Of a stretch of DNA of 64,000 nt, positions 44,841 to 52,940 are shown piece by piece. How positions within the stretch are numbered: position 1 is the stretch's first letter; the number at the start of each line of letters is the position of its first letter. The DNA is taken from the NCBI GenBank assembly GCA_900110395.1, contig FODP01000029.1, positions 1 to 64,000 of the forward strand, read 5' to 3'. The notes below the pieces were generated by a model. That model was given only the letters and a program-made list of their open reading frames with translations, made no database searches and was not told the origin of the DNA. Made by a program: the position numbers and the translations under genes. The DNA comes from Rhodospirillales bacterium URHD0017 (GTDB lineage Bacteria > Pseudomonadota > Alphaproteobacteria > Reyranellales > Reyranellaceae).

Positions 44841-45462
44841 CGATGGCGTCGTCCGGCGCCGGCTTCTGCATCGCCAGCGCCTCCTCGAGTGAGCTGCCAT
44901 GCAGCCAGCGGTCGATGTCGTCCGACGTCATCAGCAGGACCGGCATCGCCTTCTCGTGGACCGGCTCGACGATGCCGTTCGGCTCCGTGGTCATGATCGA
45001 GAACAACGTGTGATCGCCGACCTTGGGCGCCTTCTTGGTCCCTCGATCACCCGTCCACGGGCGCCAGATTCCGGCGAAGAAGAATGGCTGTCCATCGGCG
45101 CGCTCGAACCAGCGCCACTCCTTTGACCCTTTGGGCGTGTTCTTGTCGGGTTCGGCGAAGGCCGACGCCGGCACGACGCAGCGATGTTTACGATCGAGCC
45201 AGTCGCGCCATAGCCTGTTGTTTAGGGTCCGGAAGTTGGTGCCGAGGCCAGCGCCCGCCTTGAATGGCGGAAAGCCCCACAGCATTTCGCGCACCACGCG
45301 CTGGTCGTCCTGGTCGACGACGACGGCCGCCTGATGGTTGGGATAGACGTCGAGCGTATCGTTGCGCGTGCTCATGACCTCGGCCCATTCCCGGCCGATC
45401 AGCCTGTGATGCTGGACCAGGTGCCGCACTTCCCACGGCCTGAGCGTATAGAGATTGCACAT
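44809..45462 (-). CDS. SRAP-domain protein (YedK/HMCES family)
   Basis: 217 residues. Cys2 (MCNLYTL) is the residue that forms a thiazolidine cross-link with abasic sites in single-stranded DNA after removal of the initiator Met. Other family features are PNHQAAVVV, LWGFPPFK, NFRTLNNRLWR, the acidic residue in VVPASAFAEPD and the His in EPVHEKAMPVLL. It protects abasic sites from error-prone repair. It faces the ligase and other DNA-handling genes in this region. The region seems to be island cargo rather than an SOS operon; no LexA box was identified. Confidence 0.92.
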   Translation of the reverse strand: MCNLYTLRPWEVRHLVQHHRLIGREWAEVMSTRNDTLDVYPNHQAAVVVDQDDQRVVREMLWGFPPFKAGAGLGTNFRTLNNRLWRDWLDRKHRCVVPASAFAEPDKNTPKGSKEWRWFERADGQPFFFAGIWRPWTGDRGTKKAPKVGDHTLFSIMTTEPNGIVEPVHEKAMPVLLMTSDDIDRWLHGSSLEEALAMQKPAPDDAIVMRPPEKKAA

Positions 45463-45482
45463 GACGAAAACCTAGCACGACC

Positions 45483-45965
45483 TCAATGCGGCGGGCTCGC
45501 TTTGTCCGGCATGTTGGCAAAGGCGACACGAAACGCCTTCTCGAATCGCGTCCTCAGTTCCTTCTTTGTCAGGCGAGGATTGCAGGGCACGGTTGCCACC
45601 GCTTCCAGCAGGGCAAAGTCCATGGTCTGCCGCTCATCGTTGCGCCACTTGGCGTACTTGGGACCGTCCGCGATCGGCATCACGTTCTCGACCCGCCAAA
45701 GGAAGCTGATCCTGCGGGCGTCGTCGGTGAACAGCTTTGCCGCGGCATATACCGCTCGACTCATCGGCGTGTCCTCTAGCGGCTGAAGCTTCCCTGTGAT
45801 GGCGTCGTTGTACTCGGTCGGAAAATCCGGATCGCGGGGCAGCAAGCCAGCCAGACCATGAAGCAAAGTCGCATAGCCCTTCTGGAATTCCATGACGTCG
45901 AGTGGCACGAAGTCGCCCCGCTGGCTACCTGGTGGCAACTGGTGGAGCGAAAAGTCCTTGCTCAT
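45483..45965 (-). CDS. Unknown cytoplasmic protein
   Basis: 160 residues from the ATG at 45965 (MSKDFSLHQLPPGSQRGDF); a longer form from 46025 is possible. It is helical, with conserved-looking segments MEFQKGYATLLHGLAGLLPRD and ARRISFLWRVENVMPIAD, and has no motif that could be assigned. It ends 20 bases before the SRAP gene start region and could be cotranscribed with it. Confidence 0.55.
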   Translation of the reverse strand: MSKDFSLHQLPPGSQRGDFVPLDVMEFQKGYATLLHGLAGLLPRDPDFPTEYNDAITGKLQPLEDTPMSRAVYAAAKLFTDDARRISFLWRVENVMPIADGPKYAKWRNDERQTMDFALLEAVATVPCNPRLTKKELRTRFEKAFRVAFANMPDKASPPH

Positions 45966-46063
45966 GAACCGAATATGGCGTCTTCCCACAAAGCTCGCTA
46001 GCGACAGGTTCGGCACGTTGTGCATGCACTGCCAGCAAGTGGCAGACGCGTTAGAATGCCCTC

Positions 46064-46306
46064 ATGGCAAAAGACACTGTTCGCGCGATCGAGAAAATCC
46101 TGGGCGAGGCCGACCGTTTGATCCGCCGGCGACTCGGTGAGAGCCATCTTGAGGTCGCTCACCTGGTCATCGCCGTCACACCGGAGGGCGAGGTCGTATT
46201 GCGGAGCAATGTGAGCCCGGATGTTCTACTGTCGTTCGGTGACGACCTGAAGAATGTCGCTGACGAACTGGAGGCGCCACCTAAACCGGGCGACACGACG
46301 CACTGA
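46064..46306 (+). CDS. Small protein of unknown function
   Basis: 80 residues, ATG start. It is charged, with a helical first half (VRAIEKILGEADRLIRRRLG) and a likely beta segment (VAHLVIAVTPEGEVVLRSN). There is no Cys, signal or membrane segment. It is divergent from the gene at 45483-45965. Not recognised. Confidence 0.5.
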   Translation: MAKDTVRAIEKILGEADRLIRRRLGESHLEVAHLVIAVTPEGEVVLRSNVSPDVLLSFGDDLKNVADELEAPPKPGDTTH

Positions 46307-46374
46307 ATGATGGTATCAGGTCCCGCCTCCACGTTGCGGCTTGCGGAAGCGCGCGCTTTGCCCATATCGAGCTG

Positions 46375-46530
46375 ATGACCCCCTCCGAAGCAGCCCTTTT
46401 CCATCGTTTGGCCGCACTGAATGCCGCACTCGACAAAGCCGGCGTGGTCGAGCCCAATCTCAAAATGATCAGGCTCTTACGGAAGCTCGAACGACATTGG
46501 TCTTGGACGGCGGAAGATCAGAAACGGTGA
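46375..46530 (+). CDS. Very small putative protein
   Basis: 51 residues from the ATG at 46375: MTPSEAALFHRLAALNAALD, then a basic helix with RLLRKLERHWSW. The amphipathic helix character and fit to local codon use suggest coding, but the ribosome-binding site is weak. It follows the 80-residue gene by about 70 bases and converges with the ligase gene. Confidence 0.4.
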   Translation: MTPSEAALFHRLAALNAALDKAGVVEPNLKMIRLLRKLERHWSWTAEDQKR

Positions 46531-46552
46531 CGCGACGGCCGTTGTCGATAGG

Positions 46553-47554
46553 CTAGCGCTTCCGACGCGGATGCGGCGTGGGCCGCACAACTTGGCGCGC
46601 CGGCTTGTCCTCACGCTGCGCCTGATAGGAGACCTGCCTCAGAAGGTTGTCCTCAGTCCAAGTCAGGTAGGTTACCTCCACAACTAGCTCGGGCTTCACC
46701 CAGTGCACCTTGGAGAGCTTCGGGGGCGCGCCGAAGCGGCTGTCACGCGGCGGCGGCTCGGCCAGCGGCATCTTCGCCACCTGCAGCGGCGTCAGCACGC
46801 CGGACAAGCGCTTCAGCTCCTTGTCCGTGATGCCGGTGCCGGCACGGCCGGCGTAGTGCAGCCGGCCGTCCTCGGTGTAGTAGCCCAGCAGCAGGGCGCC
46901 GAGGTGCGATCGGCTTCCCTCCGGATCTGTCCAGCCGATGACGATGAACTCCTCGCGATTCAGGCACTTCGACTTGACCCAGATTCCTCGATCACCAGGA
47001 GCGTATGGCCGATCGATCCGCTTGGAAATGACGCCTTCCAGGCCCAGCTTGCAGGCGTGCTCGCGAAAGCGGGGGCCGTCACTGACGACGTGCTCGCTAT
47101 AGCGCAGTCCGTGGATTTCGTTCTTGAACAGTCGTTTCAGCTGCTCTTTGCGCTTGATCAGCGGCAGTTGAGCCGTGTCCTCGCCATTCAGGCACAGCAG
47201 GTCAAACGCAAAGAAGAACAGCTGATCCGTGTGCCCTTCATCCATGGCGGCCTGAAGCCGGCTGAAAACTGGTACGCCGTCTGAATTGAGAGCGCAGAGC
47301 TCGCCATCGACATAGGCATTCTTCACCCGAAGCGAGCCAAGCGCGTCGATCGTCCGGCGGTACCGATGCGACCAGTCCAGCCCGGTACGCGTTAGGAGCT
47401 GGATCTTGCCCTCATCGATCCGGGCATGCATCCGGTAGCCGTCGTACTTGATCTCATGCAGCCAATCCTTGCCCGTAGGCGCTTCGTCCACCAGGCGCGT
47501 GAGCTGCGGCTTGATCCACTTGGGTCGCCGAGATGTCGTTCCCACAGGAAGCAC
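46553..47554 (-). CDS. ATP-dependent DNA ligase (LigC/LigD ligase domain type)
   Basis: 333 residues. The active-site Lys36 is in HEIKYDGYRMHA (motif I, KxDGxR). Motif III is around YVDGELCAL, motif IIIa FFFAFDLLCL, motif IV LEGVISKRID and motif V GIWVKSKCL. An OB-fold domain follows (FIVIGWTDPEGSR, LHYAGRAGTGI, EVTYLTWTEDNLLRQVS). This is the ligase used with Ku in bacterial end joining, here without polymerase or nuclease domains and without a Ku gene in the window. It would seal nicks using ATP. A short copy of its C-terminal segment appears at 50081-50125. Confidence 0.93.
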   Translation of the reverse strand: MLPVGTTSRRPKWIKPQLTRLVDEAPTGKDWLHEIKYDGYRMHARIDEGKIQLLTRTGLDWSHRYRRTIDALGSLRVKNAYVDGELCALNSDGVPVFSRLQAAMDEGHTDQLFFFAFDLLCLNGEDTAQLPLIKRKEQLKRLFKNEIHGLRYSEHVVSDGPRFREHACKLGLEGVISKRIDRPYAPGDRGIWVKSKCLNREEFIVIGWTDPEGSRSHLGALLLGYYTEDGRLHYAGRAGTGITDKELKRLSGVLTPLQVAKMPLAEPPPRDSRFGAPPKLSKVHWVKPELVVEVTYLTWTEDNLLRQVSYQAQREDKPARQVVRPTPHPRRKR

Positions 47555-47650
47555 TGGAACATATTCCGCCGGCAGGGCAAAGGCGCTGCGTATGGCCGTT
47601 CCAACAGCTTGCAGTACTCTGCGGTGCGGATATCAACGGCGGGCATGGGA

Positions 47651-47829
47651 TCAACCGCACTTACGCGCCGCAATCGTGTGCTCATCGGCAAGGCTCACGT
47701 CGGCCGAATCGTTCCAACTGTTCACCCACGTGTCGACCACGGACTGGACGTCGGCCCGATCGCGGACCGTGAGGATCGAGTCGTTGCAGATGAACCAACT
47801 TGTTGGCCCTTCGTCTCGTCTATGGGCAT
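47651..47829 (-). pseudogene. Possible small gene with one frameshift
   Basis: From the ATG at 47829 (MPIDETKG) the frame closes quickly. Adding one G to the GGG run near 47,814 joins it to a coding-like stretch with GPTSWFICNDSILTVRDRAD and SVVDTWVNSWNDSAD, ending KCG-stop at 47651. No family was recognised. The rest of the gap between the ligase gene and 48137 (about 570 bases in all) shows no convincing gene. Confidence 0.3.
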
Positions 47830-48136
47830 GGCACGGTAATGCCGCAACATTGGCGGCGTTCCATTAGGGACCGATTGCCAAGGCCAACGTGCACTGGCGC
47901 TCGCGCTTGCTCTGTAACCTCGAAGCGCGTCGGAAGGGCGTCTGCGCGGGGTGCAGGAACCGCCAGCAATCAACCGGCGCCGGCATCCGACTGCTCTGTC
48001 AGAGGCCAGGGCCAATTGGCAGTTCCCAACCCCTAGCGCCTCGCCTCGGCAAACTGGATCTGCTTACCCAAGGTCTAGTGGATTGACTCTCGATCGGAAT
48101 GTTCTCATTTTGTTCTCATGATTGGCTTTTGTGAGG

Positions 48137-48859
48137 ATGACGATGCTGATCCTTCTCTTGCCGTTAACGACAATCGTGGTTGCCCTTGTGGGCTTCTATG
48201 TCTGGCATCGCCAACTCGTCCGAAAGCGGCACTTTGAAGTCGCGGATGCCGCGTTGTCCGCGTTCCGTCAGGCCGAGGCCGCAATTGCGCATGCTCGTCG
48301 GCCCAACGTCGTCGCAGGCGAAGGCGCAACTCGGAAGCGCGGGCCTCTCGAGTTGCCCGCATATGGCGGCCTGCTGGATCGTCTGTACATCCCCGTGGAG
48401 CGTCTCAAGCTTCACAGCAACGCGTTCGAGGAGCTCGAGCGAGCCGCTGTCAACGTTGAGGTCCATTTCGGCATCGACGTAGCGCGCCAGCTTCGTGAAC
48501 CTCTCCGGGTCCGTCATCGGATAGTCGTAGCGACTGCGTGCCGGATGGGTAGCGTGGGCCTTCCCACAGAAGCCAAGGTTAGTCGCGCGTTGGTCCGACG
48601 ATGGGAAGCCGTGGCGCACGCGGGGACAGTAGCGCCCGACGACGTTGATCAGCTTTCAGTCGACATGGGCGAAGCGAAGTGGGCTGTCGAGACAGCGCTG
48701 CGGCCTTTCGTGGAAGCGCCAACCTTCAGCGAGTTTCTCCTCGTGCATGAGCTTCCGTCGGCAGTACGCCGCGCCTTGCACTGGGCGCGTCCAGGCTACG
48801 GGAAAATCGCGATCTACGCCGCCGTCCCATTGGCTGAGCGCACTACTGACGACCCATAG
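48137..48859 (+). CDS. Single-pass membrane protein of unknown function
   Basis: 240 residues from the ATG at 48137 (GAGG just upstream). One N-terminal membrane helix (MLILLLPLTTIVVALVGFYV) is followed by a helical cytoplasmic part: RKRHFEVADAALSAFRQAEA, then a region rich in Arg and Val (RHRIVVATACRMG). No motif was recognised. It lies two bases upstream of the zinc-ribbon gene, in a run of four small genes on the plus strand. Confidence 0.6.
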   Translation: MTMLILLLPLTTIVVALVGFYVWHRQLVRKRHFEVADAALSAFRQAEAAIAHARRPNVVAGEGATRKRGPLELPAYGGLLDRLYIPVERLKLHSNAFEELERAAVNVEVHFGIDVARQLREPLRVRHRIVVATACRMGSVGLPTEAKVSRALVRRWEAVAHAGTVAPDDVDQLSVDMGEAKWAVETALRPFVEAPTFSEFLLVHELPSAVRRALHWARPGYGKIAIYAAVPLAERTTDDP

Positions 48860-48861
48860 CC

Positions 48862-49101
48862 ATGCCCTCACTCACGCTGCACGACATTGCGAGCGGCCTT
48901 GGCGCTCGATTGATCGGCGTCGAATGCCAGCACTGCATACGGCGTGGAGTCCTCACTGCTGAGGGTCTGAAAGCGCGGCGCGGTGATGGTCGCACGCTTG
49001 AGGAGGCTGGTGTCCGGTGTAGCGTCTGCGGCTCTCGCCGCTTCACTGCAACCCGCTTCGCGACGCGGTCTGCCGCACACACCTTCATGAGGAACCTCTG
49101 A
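48862..49101 (+). CDS. Small zinc-ribbon protein
   Basis: 79 residues. Two Cys pairs (CQHC at about 23-26 and CSVC at about 53-56) form a probable zinc ribbon with a GSRRF tail. The segment between (GVLTAEGLKARRGDGRTLEE) is typical of small ribbon proteins on mobile elements. Its role may be DNA or protein binding. It follows the membrane-protein gene by two bases and is followed after three bases by the next gene. Confidence 0.6.
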   Translation: MPSLTLHDIASGLGARLIGVECQHCIRRGVLTAEGLKARRGDGRTLEEAGVRCSVCGSRRFTATRFATRSAAHTFMRNL

Positions 49102-49104
49102 GCC

Positions 49105-49419
49105 ATGGTCCGCCGTAGAGGAAATCCGTTCGCGTCCCAAGTGAAGCGTCTGCCGCACAAGGCGCTCATGCGGCACGAGGACCCACTGCGTCTGTCCGAC
49201 AATGACGAGCTCATGTCGGTGATGGTGAGTATTGCCGGCGGTGCTGAGTGCCTCGCCTATGCCGGCACACGTGGCAACGAGCTGTACTGCCGAGTCTTAT
49301 CCTTCGATACGGCCGAGAAGGCCCGCGCGATGCAAACCTGGATCGAGACATCGGGCATCGAGAATCGTGCCGTGCCGGTGCCGGTAAATTACCCGCAACT
49401 GAAAGTCGGAAGGGGATAA
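49105..49419 (+). CDS. Unknown small protein
   Basis: 104 residues, ATG start. It has a basic N-terminus (MVRRRGNPFASQVKRLPHK) and an alpha/beta second half (NELYCRVLSFDTAEKARAMQ). There is no signal peptide. It belongs to the run 48137-49874. Not recognised. Confidence 0.55.
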   Translation: MVRRRGNPFASQVKRLPHKALMRHEDPLRLSDNDELMSVMVSIAGGAECLAYAGTRGNELYCRVLSFDTAEKARAMQTWIETSGIENRAVPVPVNYPQLKVGRG

Positions 49420-49430
49420 GGAGGCGTCAG

Positions 49431-49874
49431 ATGGATCAGCAGTTCTCTGAACAATCACTCGTGAAGTATCGCAGCATCCTCCTCGAGATGCGTCGGGATG
49501 CCTCTCCTGGGCTCAATATGCTCTACCTTTCGGGGCTCGCTGAAACGCTCGCGTTGATTGACACAGAGAACGCCCTGGAGCCCGGCAGTCATAATCTGAA
49601 TGTCCGCTCGATCGCTCGTGTCTTGCGTGCCTGGGGTGACTTTGAAGGGGAGACCTGGGCTGGCGGGTTTGTCCTGGAGCTTCGTGACGGTCGCCGCGTC
49701 TACGCCGAAAGCTACGCGGATGGGCCCGATTGGGGACCTGACTCCTGCGTGTCAGTCGTGGCGGTACCCACTAACAGCCTCCTGCCGAAGCTGCCAAAGA
49801 ACCACGACTCACAGCTGTATGGCTGGGTCGAGGATCTCCCCGAGCTGAGCGACTACTTGAGACGGCTGGGCTAG
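49431..49874 (+). CDS. Unknown protein
   Basis: 147 residues from the ATG at 49431, chosen because of the AAGGAGG ribosome-binding site just upstream; the frame is open for another 61 codons but overlaps the previous gene. It looks alpha/beta, with GFVLELRDGRRVYAESYADG and a C-terminal LYGWVEDLPELSDYLRRLG. No family was recognised. Confidence 0.65.
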   Translation: MDQQFSEQSLVKYRSILLEMRRDASPGLNMLYLSGLAETLALIDTENALEPGSHNLNVRSIARVLRAWGDFEGETWAGGFVLELRDGRRVYAESYADGPDWGPDSCVSVVAVPTNSLLPKLPKNHDSQLYGWVEDLPELSDYLRRLG

Positions 49875-50235
49875 CGCTAAGTCAGGTTCTGGCCTTCGGG
49901 CGCATCGCTGATCGCGAAGATGCCGGTGGGTCGGGCGGCTGACGGTGCTGGCCCTTCTCGTTGGACTTGCGGCTGGTCGTCGGATGCTCATGATCTTCTC
50001 CTGAGATTTTTCGAGAGCGGAATGCACCTAATGCGAACGGCCACGACGGCGGGACCTGGCCGGGCAAGGGAAAGGCGGGGACCTACCTGACCTGGACCGA
50101 AGACAACCTGCACTCGACCGAGTGATTGCATTGCAGAGGTGCATACCCGAAGGCAGCTAAGGGTCTGTGAGCTGAAACTGTCGACGCGCCATGAGGCGAG
50201 GCACTGCTACACAGCGAACATCTAAAGGCGCAATT
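49875..50235. other. Gap with a ligase-like remnant
   Basis: About 360 bases with no complete gene. At 50081-50125 the plus strand encodes TYLTWTEDNLHSTE-stop, whose first ten residues are identical to the C-terminal segment TYLTWTEDNL of the ligase at 46553-47554. The upstream part of that frame (GGTWPGKGKAG) does not match the ligase. A short minus-strand frame with an AGGAGA site at about 49994 (MSIRRPAASPTRRAS) is possible but unconvincing. Confidence 0.4.
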
Positions 50236-50679
50236 GTGGTCAAGTTTCTCCTGTTCCTTGTTGCGTCGTTAATTGCGTCGCCTGCTGTCGGGCAAGTCAT
50301 CACAGATGGTGACACCCTGAAGATAGGTGGCACGATCTATCGTCTCTGGGGCATCGACGCCCCGGAGGCAAAGCAGACATGTCCCGATGGATGGCCGGCT
50401 GGCAGCCTTGCCGCGACCAGACTGCAGGCACTGACTGCAGGCCGGTCAATCGTCTGCCAAGAGAAGGACCGTGACCGCTATGGCCGGATTGTCGCTATCT
50501 GCCGAGCATCGGGCGAGGATCTGGGCGCCATCATGGTGCGGGAGGGACTGGCCTGGGCGTTCGTGCGATACAGCCGCGACTACGTGGACGAATACGCGAA
50601 GGCCGCCGGCGAGCGCCGCGGTGTGCATGCGCACGGCTGCGTGCCGGCGTGGGAGTGGCGGGCGCAGCAGCGGCGCTGA
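50236..50679 (+). CDS. Secreted thermonuclease (SNase-like)
   Basis: 147 residues from the GTG at 50236, which starts a clear signal peptide (VKFLLFLVASLIASPAVGQ). The frame is open 15 codons further, but that part would hide the signal. SNase-fold features: VITDGDTLKIGGTIYRLWGI with DAPE, the Arg/Asp active-site region CQEKDRDRYGRIVAIC, and LGAIMVREGLAWAF. It would degrade DNA or RNA outside the cytoplasm with Ca2+. Such nucleases are common cargo on proteobacterial mobile elements. Confidence 0.85.
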   Translation: MVKFLLFLVASLIASPAVGQVITDGDTLKIGGTIYRLWGIDAPEAKQTCPDGWPAGSLAATRLQALTAGRSIVCQEKDRDRYGRIVAICRASGEDLGAIMVREGLAWAFVRYSRDYVDEYAKAAGERRGVHAHGCVPAWEWRAQQRR

Positions 50680-50760
50680 CCGCTCCCGCGGGGTATCCAT
50701 CCGGCGAGGGCCGCGGGTAAGGTGGAGTCGACCTGGGCGTTTCCGGCTGCGGCCGCGCCC

Positions 50761-51282
50761 TTATTGCGGCTTGTGCTGGGCCCGGTGCCGGTAGACGAGA
50801 TCGCCTGGATCCTGTTTCGGCGCATCTGGGTCGAGCCTCGCACCTAAGCGTTCTGCAACGGCGATCGAACGGCGGTTCTCTGGGTCCACGTAGCTTACGA
50901 GGCCAAAGAGGCCGAGCTCGCACGCAGCCCAGTCCCGTAACGCCTCTGCGGCCTCCGTCGCGTATCCCTGACCCTCATGCCCCTCATAGACAAGCCACCC
51001 AAGTTCTTTTTCCGGAAACAGCGGGCCGTGGCTGATGTCGACGAGGCCCACACACTCACTGGTGGCAAGGAGGTCCATCATCAGCGCTCCGTGCCCGAAC
51101 AGGTCCCAGCACGCGACTCCATGGCAGAACTTCCCCCACGCCGCCCGTTGAGCGTAGGGTCCGCCAATGCCCTTTGCCCGCGGCGAGGCAAGAAGCCGTG
51201 CATAGGCCGGGAAATCCCCGGCGACAGGTGGGCGGAGGGTCAAGCGCTCCGTGATGAGCGTTGGAATGGCTTGCGAGGGCAT
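50761..51282 (-). CDS. GNAT-family N-acetyltransferase (RimJ-like)
   Basis: 173 residues from the ATG at 51282 (MPSQAIPTLITERLTLRPP); 51303 is an alternative. The family start ITERLTLRP, the strand ECVGLVDI, the acetyl-CoA loop YEGHEGQGYATEAAEAL and VDPENRRSIAVAERLGA are present. Members acetylate the N-terminus of proteins or small amines. No link to neighbouring genes is evident. Confidence 0.85.
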   Translation of the reverse strand: MPSQAIPTLITERLTLRPPVAGDFPAYARLLASPRAKGIGGPYAQRAAWGKFCHGVACWDLFGHGALMMDLLATSECVGLVDISHGPLFPEKELGWLVYEGHEGQGYATEAAEALRDWAACELGLFGLVSYVDPENRRSIAVAERLGARLDPDAPKQDPGDLVYRHRAQHKPQ

Positions 51283-51361
51283 ATGGCGGGCACACTTGGA
51301 CACGGCGGTTAGAGACGCGCGTTTATACCTCAGGTTGGTCCGGCACCGCGATCAGCGGAGT

Positions 51362-51440
51362 TCAGGCCGCCGCGGAGAGCCCCGCGTGTGAGGGCCTCCA
51401 GTTCCACGGGAGAAGTTCGTCGCCCGCGGGCGCGCTCACC
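51362..51440 (-). pseudogene. Possible IS66 transposase C-terminal remnant
   Basis: On the minus strand, GDELLPWNWRPSHAGLSAAA-stop resembles the last residues of IS66 TnpC proteins (xELLPWNW near the C-terminus). Nothing upstream in the frame continues the similarity. The remainder of 51283-51826 holds no gene I could support; it contains the promoter region of the LysR gene. Confidence 0.3.
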
Positions 51441-51826
51441 GCGGGTACGCCCGATCGAGGCCGCATTGGGGATTTTGGCCTCGGCGTCGGTATCTCAAAG
51501 CACATCGCTATAGCGCAGGCGCCGCACGAGAGCGGTTCAACCGCACTTCAGCGCCGCGATGGCTTCGGTCTTGAATTTGCAGCGCGCGGAGCGCCCGACT
51601 GCAGTGAGGTCGCTTATTTCTGTGGTTGATTACAACCATCTAATGTTGAGGCAATCCGGACTTTAGGAACACCTAGCTACATTCACCCCCGTCTGATGCC
51701 CGGTCTGCCGCGAATTGAGGCGGCACATATCAATGCATCGCAAACGCCCGGGCCCGTTGTTGCTGCCGTGCTGGTGACCAAGCCAGAGGCCAGCTGAATG
51801 TTTGCGCCAGCAAGGGGACCGGGGCG

Positions 51827-52714
51827 ATGGATTTGATGGATCTCCGCTATCTGTCGATCGTGGTCGAAACCGGCAGCTTTTCGGGTGCTGCCGAATCGCT
51901 CGGCGTCAACCCCGCGACTATCAGCAGACGCATCATCCGCCTGGAGGATGAGCTTGGCGTCACCATATTCGAGCGTGGGTCCTTTGGAATTCGCCTCACG
52001 GCAGCCGGCCGAAGAATCATGGTCCCGGTCAGGCGAACACTCGATGGCCTCGACAGCGTGCGGCAGGTCGGCAAGAGCAGCGGGGCGGGAATGACCGGCC
52101 ATGTCCGATTGGGCGTCCGCATGCCGCCCATTGGGGATCCGCTGCAGTCCCTGCTGGCGGATTGGCGCAACCAGCATCCCGATGTCGTTCTTACCCTTCA
52201 TGAATTGAACGACCACCAGATCTCTGCAGCGCTGGCGGAACGCAGTCTGGATATCGCTTTCGTGACGACGCAGGCGCTGCGGCGTGGCGCCAACTCTATT
52301 CCTGTCTATCGAGAGCCCCTCGTCGCAGCCCTTCCGCACGGGCACATCCTTGCCTCGTATGAGTCTCTGACCTGGACTCTATTGCGCGACCAGACCCTTC
52401 TCGCGCAAGGGTGGGACGACAGCCACTCTGCGCGAGAGTTCTATTCATCGCTCTTGGGAGACAGCGTGAACTTCTCCTCCCATCCCGCGAGCAAGCAATC
52501 AGTGATGGCCCTCGTTGGCGCCGGGTTTGGCATAACGCTGGCAGCGCAAAGCCAGGCGGAGGTCGTGTTTCCCGGCGTGGTCTATAAACCCATTCTCGAA
52601 GAGGATGCGTGGGTACAGGTCGAGCTTGCATGGCGTCCAACGACGGAGGACGCTGCCGTGGGACGGTTTGTTGCGTTCATGCGCGACGAAGCACGATCAC
52701 GCAGACTGCTTTGA
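51827..52714 (+). CDS. LysR-family transcriptional regulator
   Basis: 295 residues (ATG 51827; 51836 gives MDLRYL). The N-terminal winged helix-turn-helix is typical: LRYLSIVVETGSFSGAAESL, NPATISRRIIRLEDELG and LFERx-like IFERGSFGIRLTAAG. The ligand domain runs from about 90 to 290. It converges with the conjugation operon, overlapping the DUF2274 gene by 18 bases. It is a candidate regulator of the element's transfer genes, but no binding site could be identified. Confidence 0.92.
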   Translation: MDLMDLRYLSIVVETGSFSGAAESLGVNPATISRRIIRLEDELGVTIFERGSFGIRLTAAGRRIMVPVRRTLDGLDSVRQVGKSSGAGMTGHVRLGVRMPPIGDPLQSLLADWRNQHPDVVLTLHELNDHQISAALAERSLDIAFVTTQALRRGANSIPVYREPLVAALPHGHILASYESLTWTLLRDQTLLAQGWDDSHSAREFYSSLLGDSVNFSSHPASKQSVMALVGAGFGITLAAQSQAEVVFPGVVYKPILEEDAWVQVELAWRPTTEDAAVGRFVAFMRDEARSRRLL

Positions 52715-52930
52715 CCGTGTCCGCCGGAGCTTCGCGAAAGCCCGGTCCGTCGCCATGAAGCGAGCCAGCATTGGCGGAACGAGCTTCGCGGGCTCGATCG
52801 CGGCTTTGCCTGTCGCCTGCCCGAGCGCCTCCCCGTAGACAACAAGATCGCGGTGCACGGTGGCGGGCAGGTCGATCGTGAGCCGTACAGGCTTGTCGTC
52901 TTCGATGGCATTCAGCTTCAGTTTCGACAT
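52697..52930 (-). CDS. DUF2274 protein of the conjugation operon
   Basis: 77 residues from the ATG at 52930. MSKLKLNAIEDDKPVRLTID, HRDLVVYGEAL and PPMLARFMATDRAFAKLRR match the DUF2274 family, almost always found right after trbI in proteobacterial conjugative elements. It resembles a small ribbon-helix-helix-like protein. It starts 10 bases after trbI and is the last gene of the operon. Confidence 0.88.
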   Translation of the reverse strand: MSKLKLNAIEDDKPVRLTIDLPATVHRDLVVYGEALGQATGKAAIEPAKLVPPMLARFMATDRAFAKLRRTRSKQSA

Positions 52931-52940
52931 AGGGTTCTCC

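Noticed and set aside
51261-51629. Plus-strand gene of 122 codons between GNAT and LysR genes
   Set aside because: No domain and no ribosome-binding site; part of it is antisense to an IS66-like remnant.
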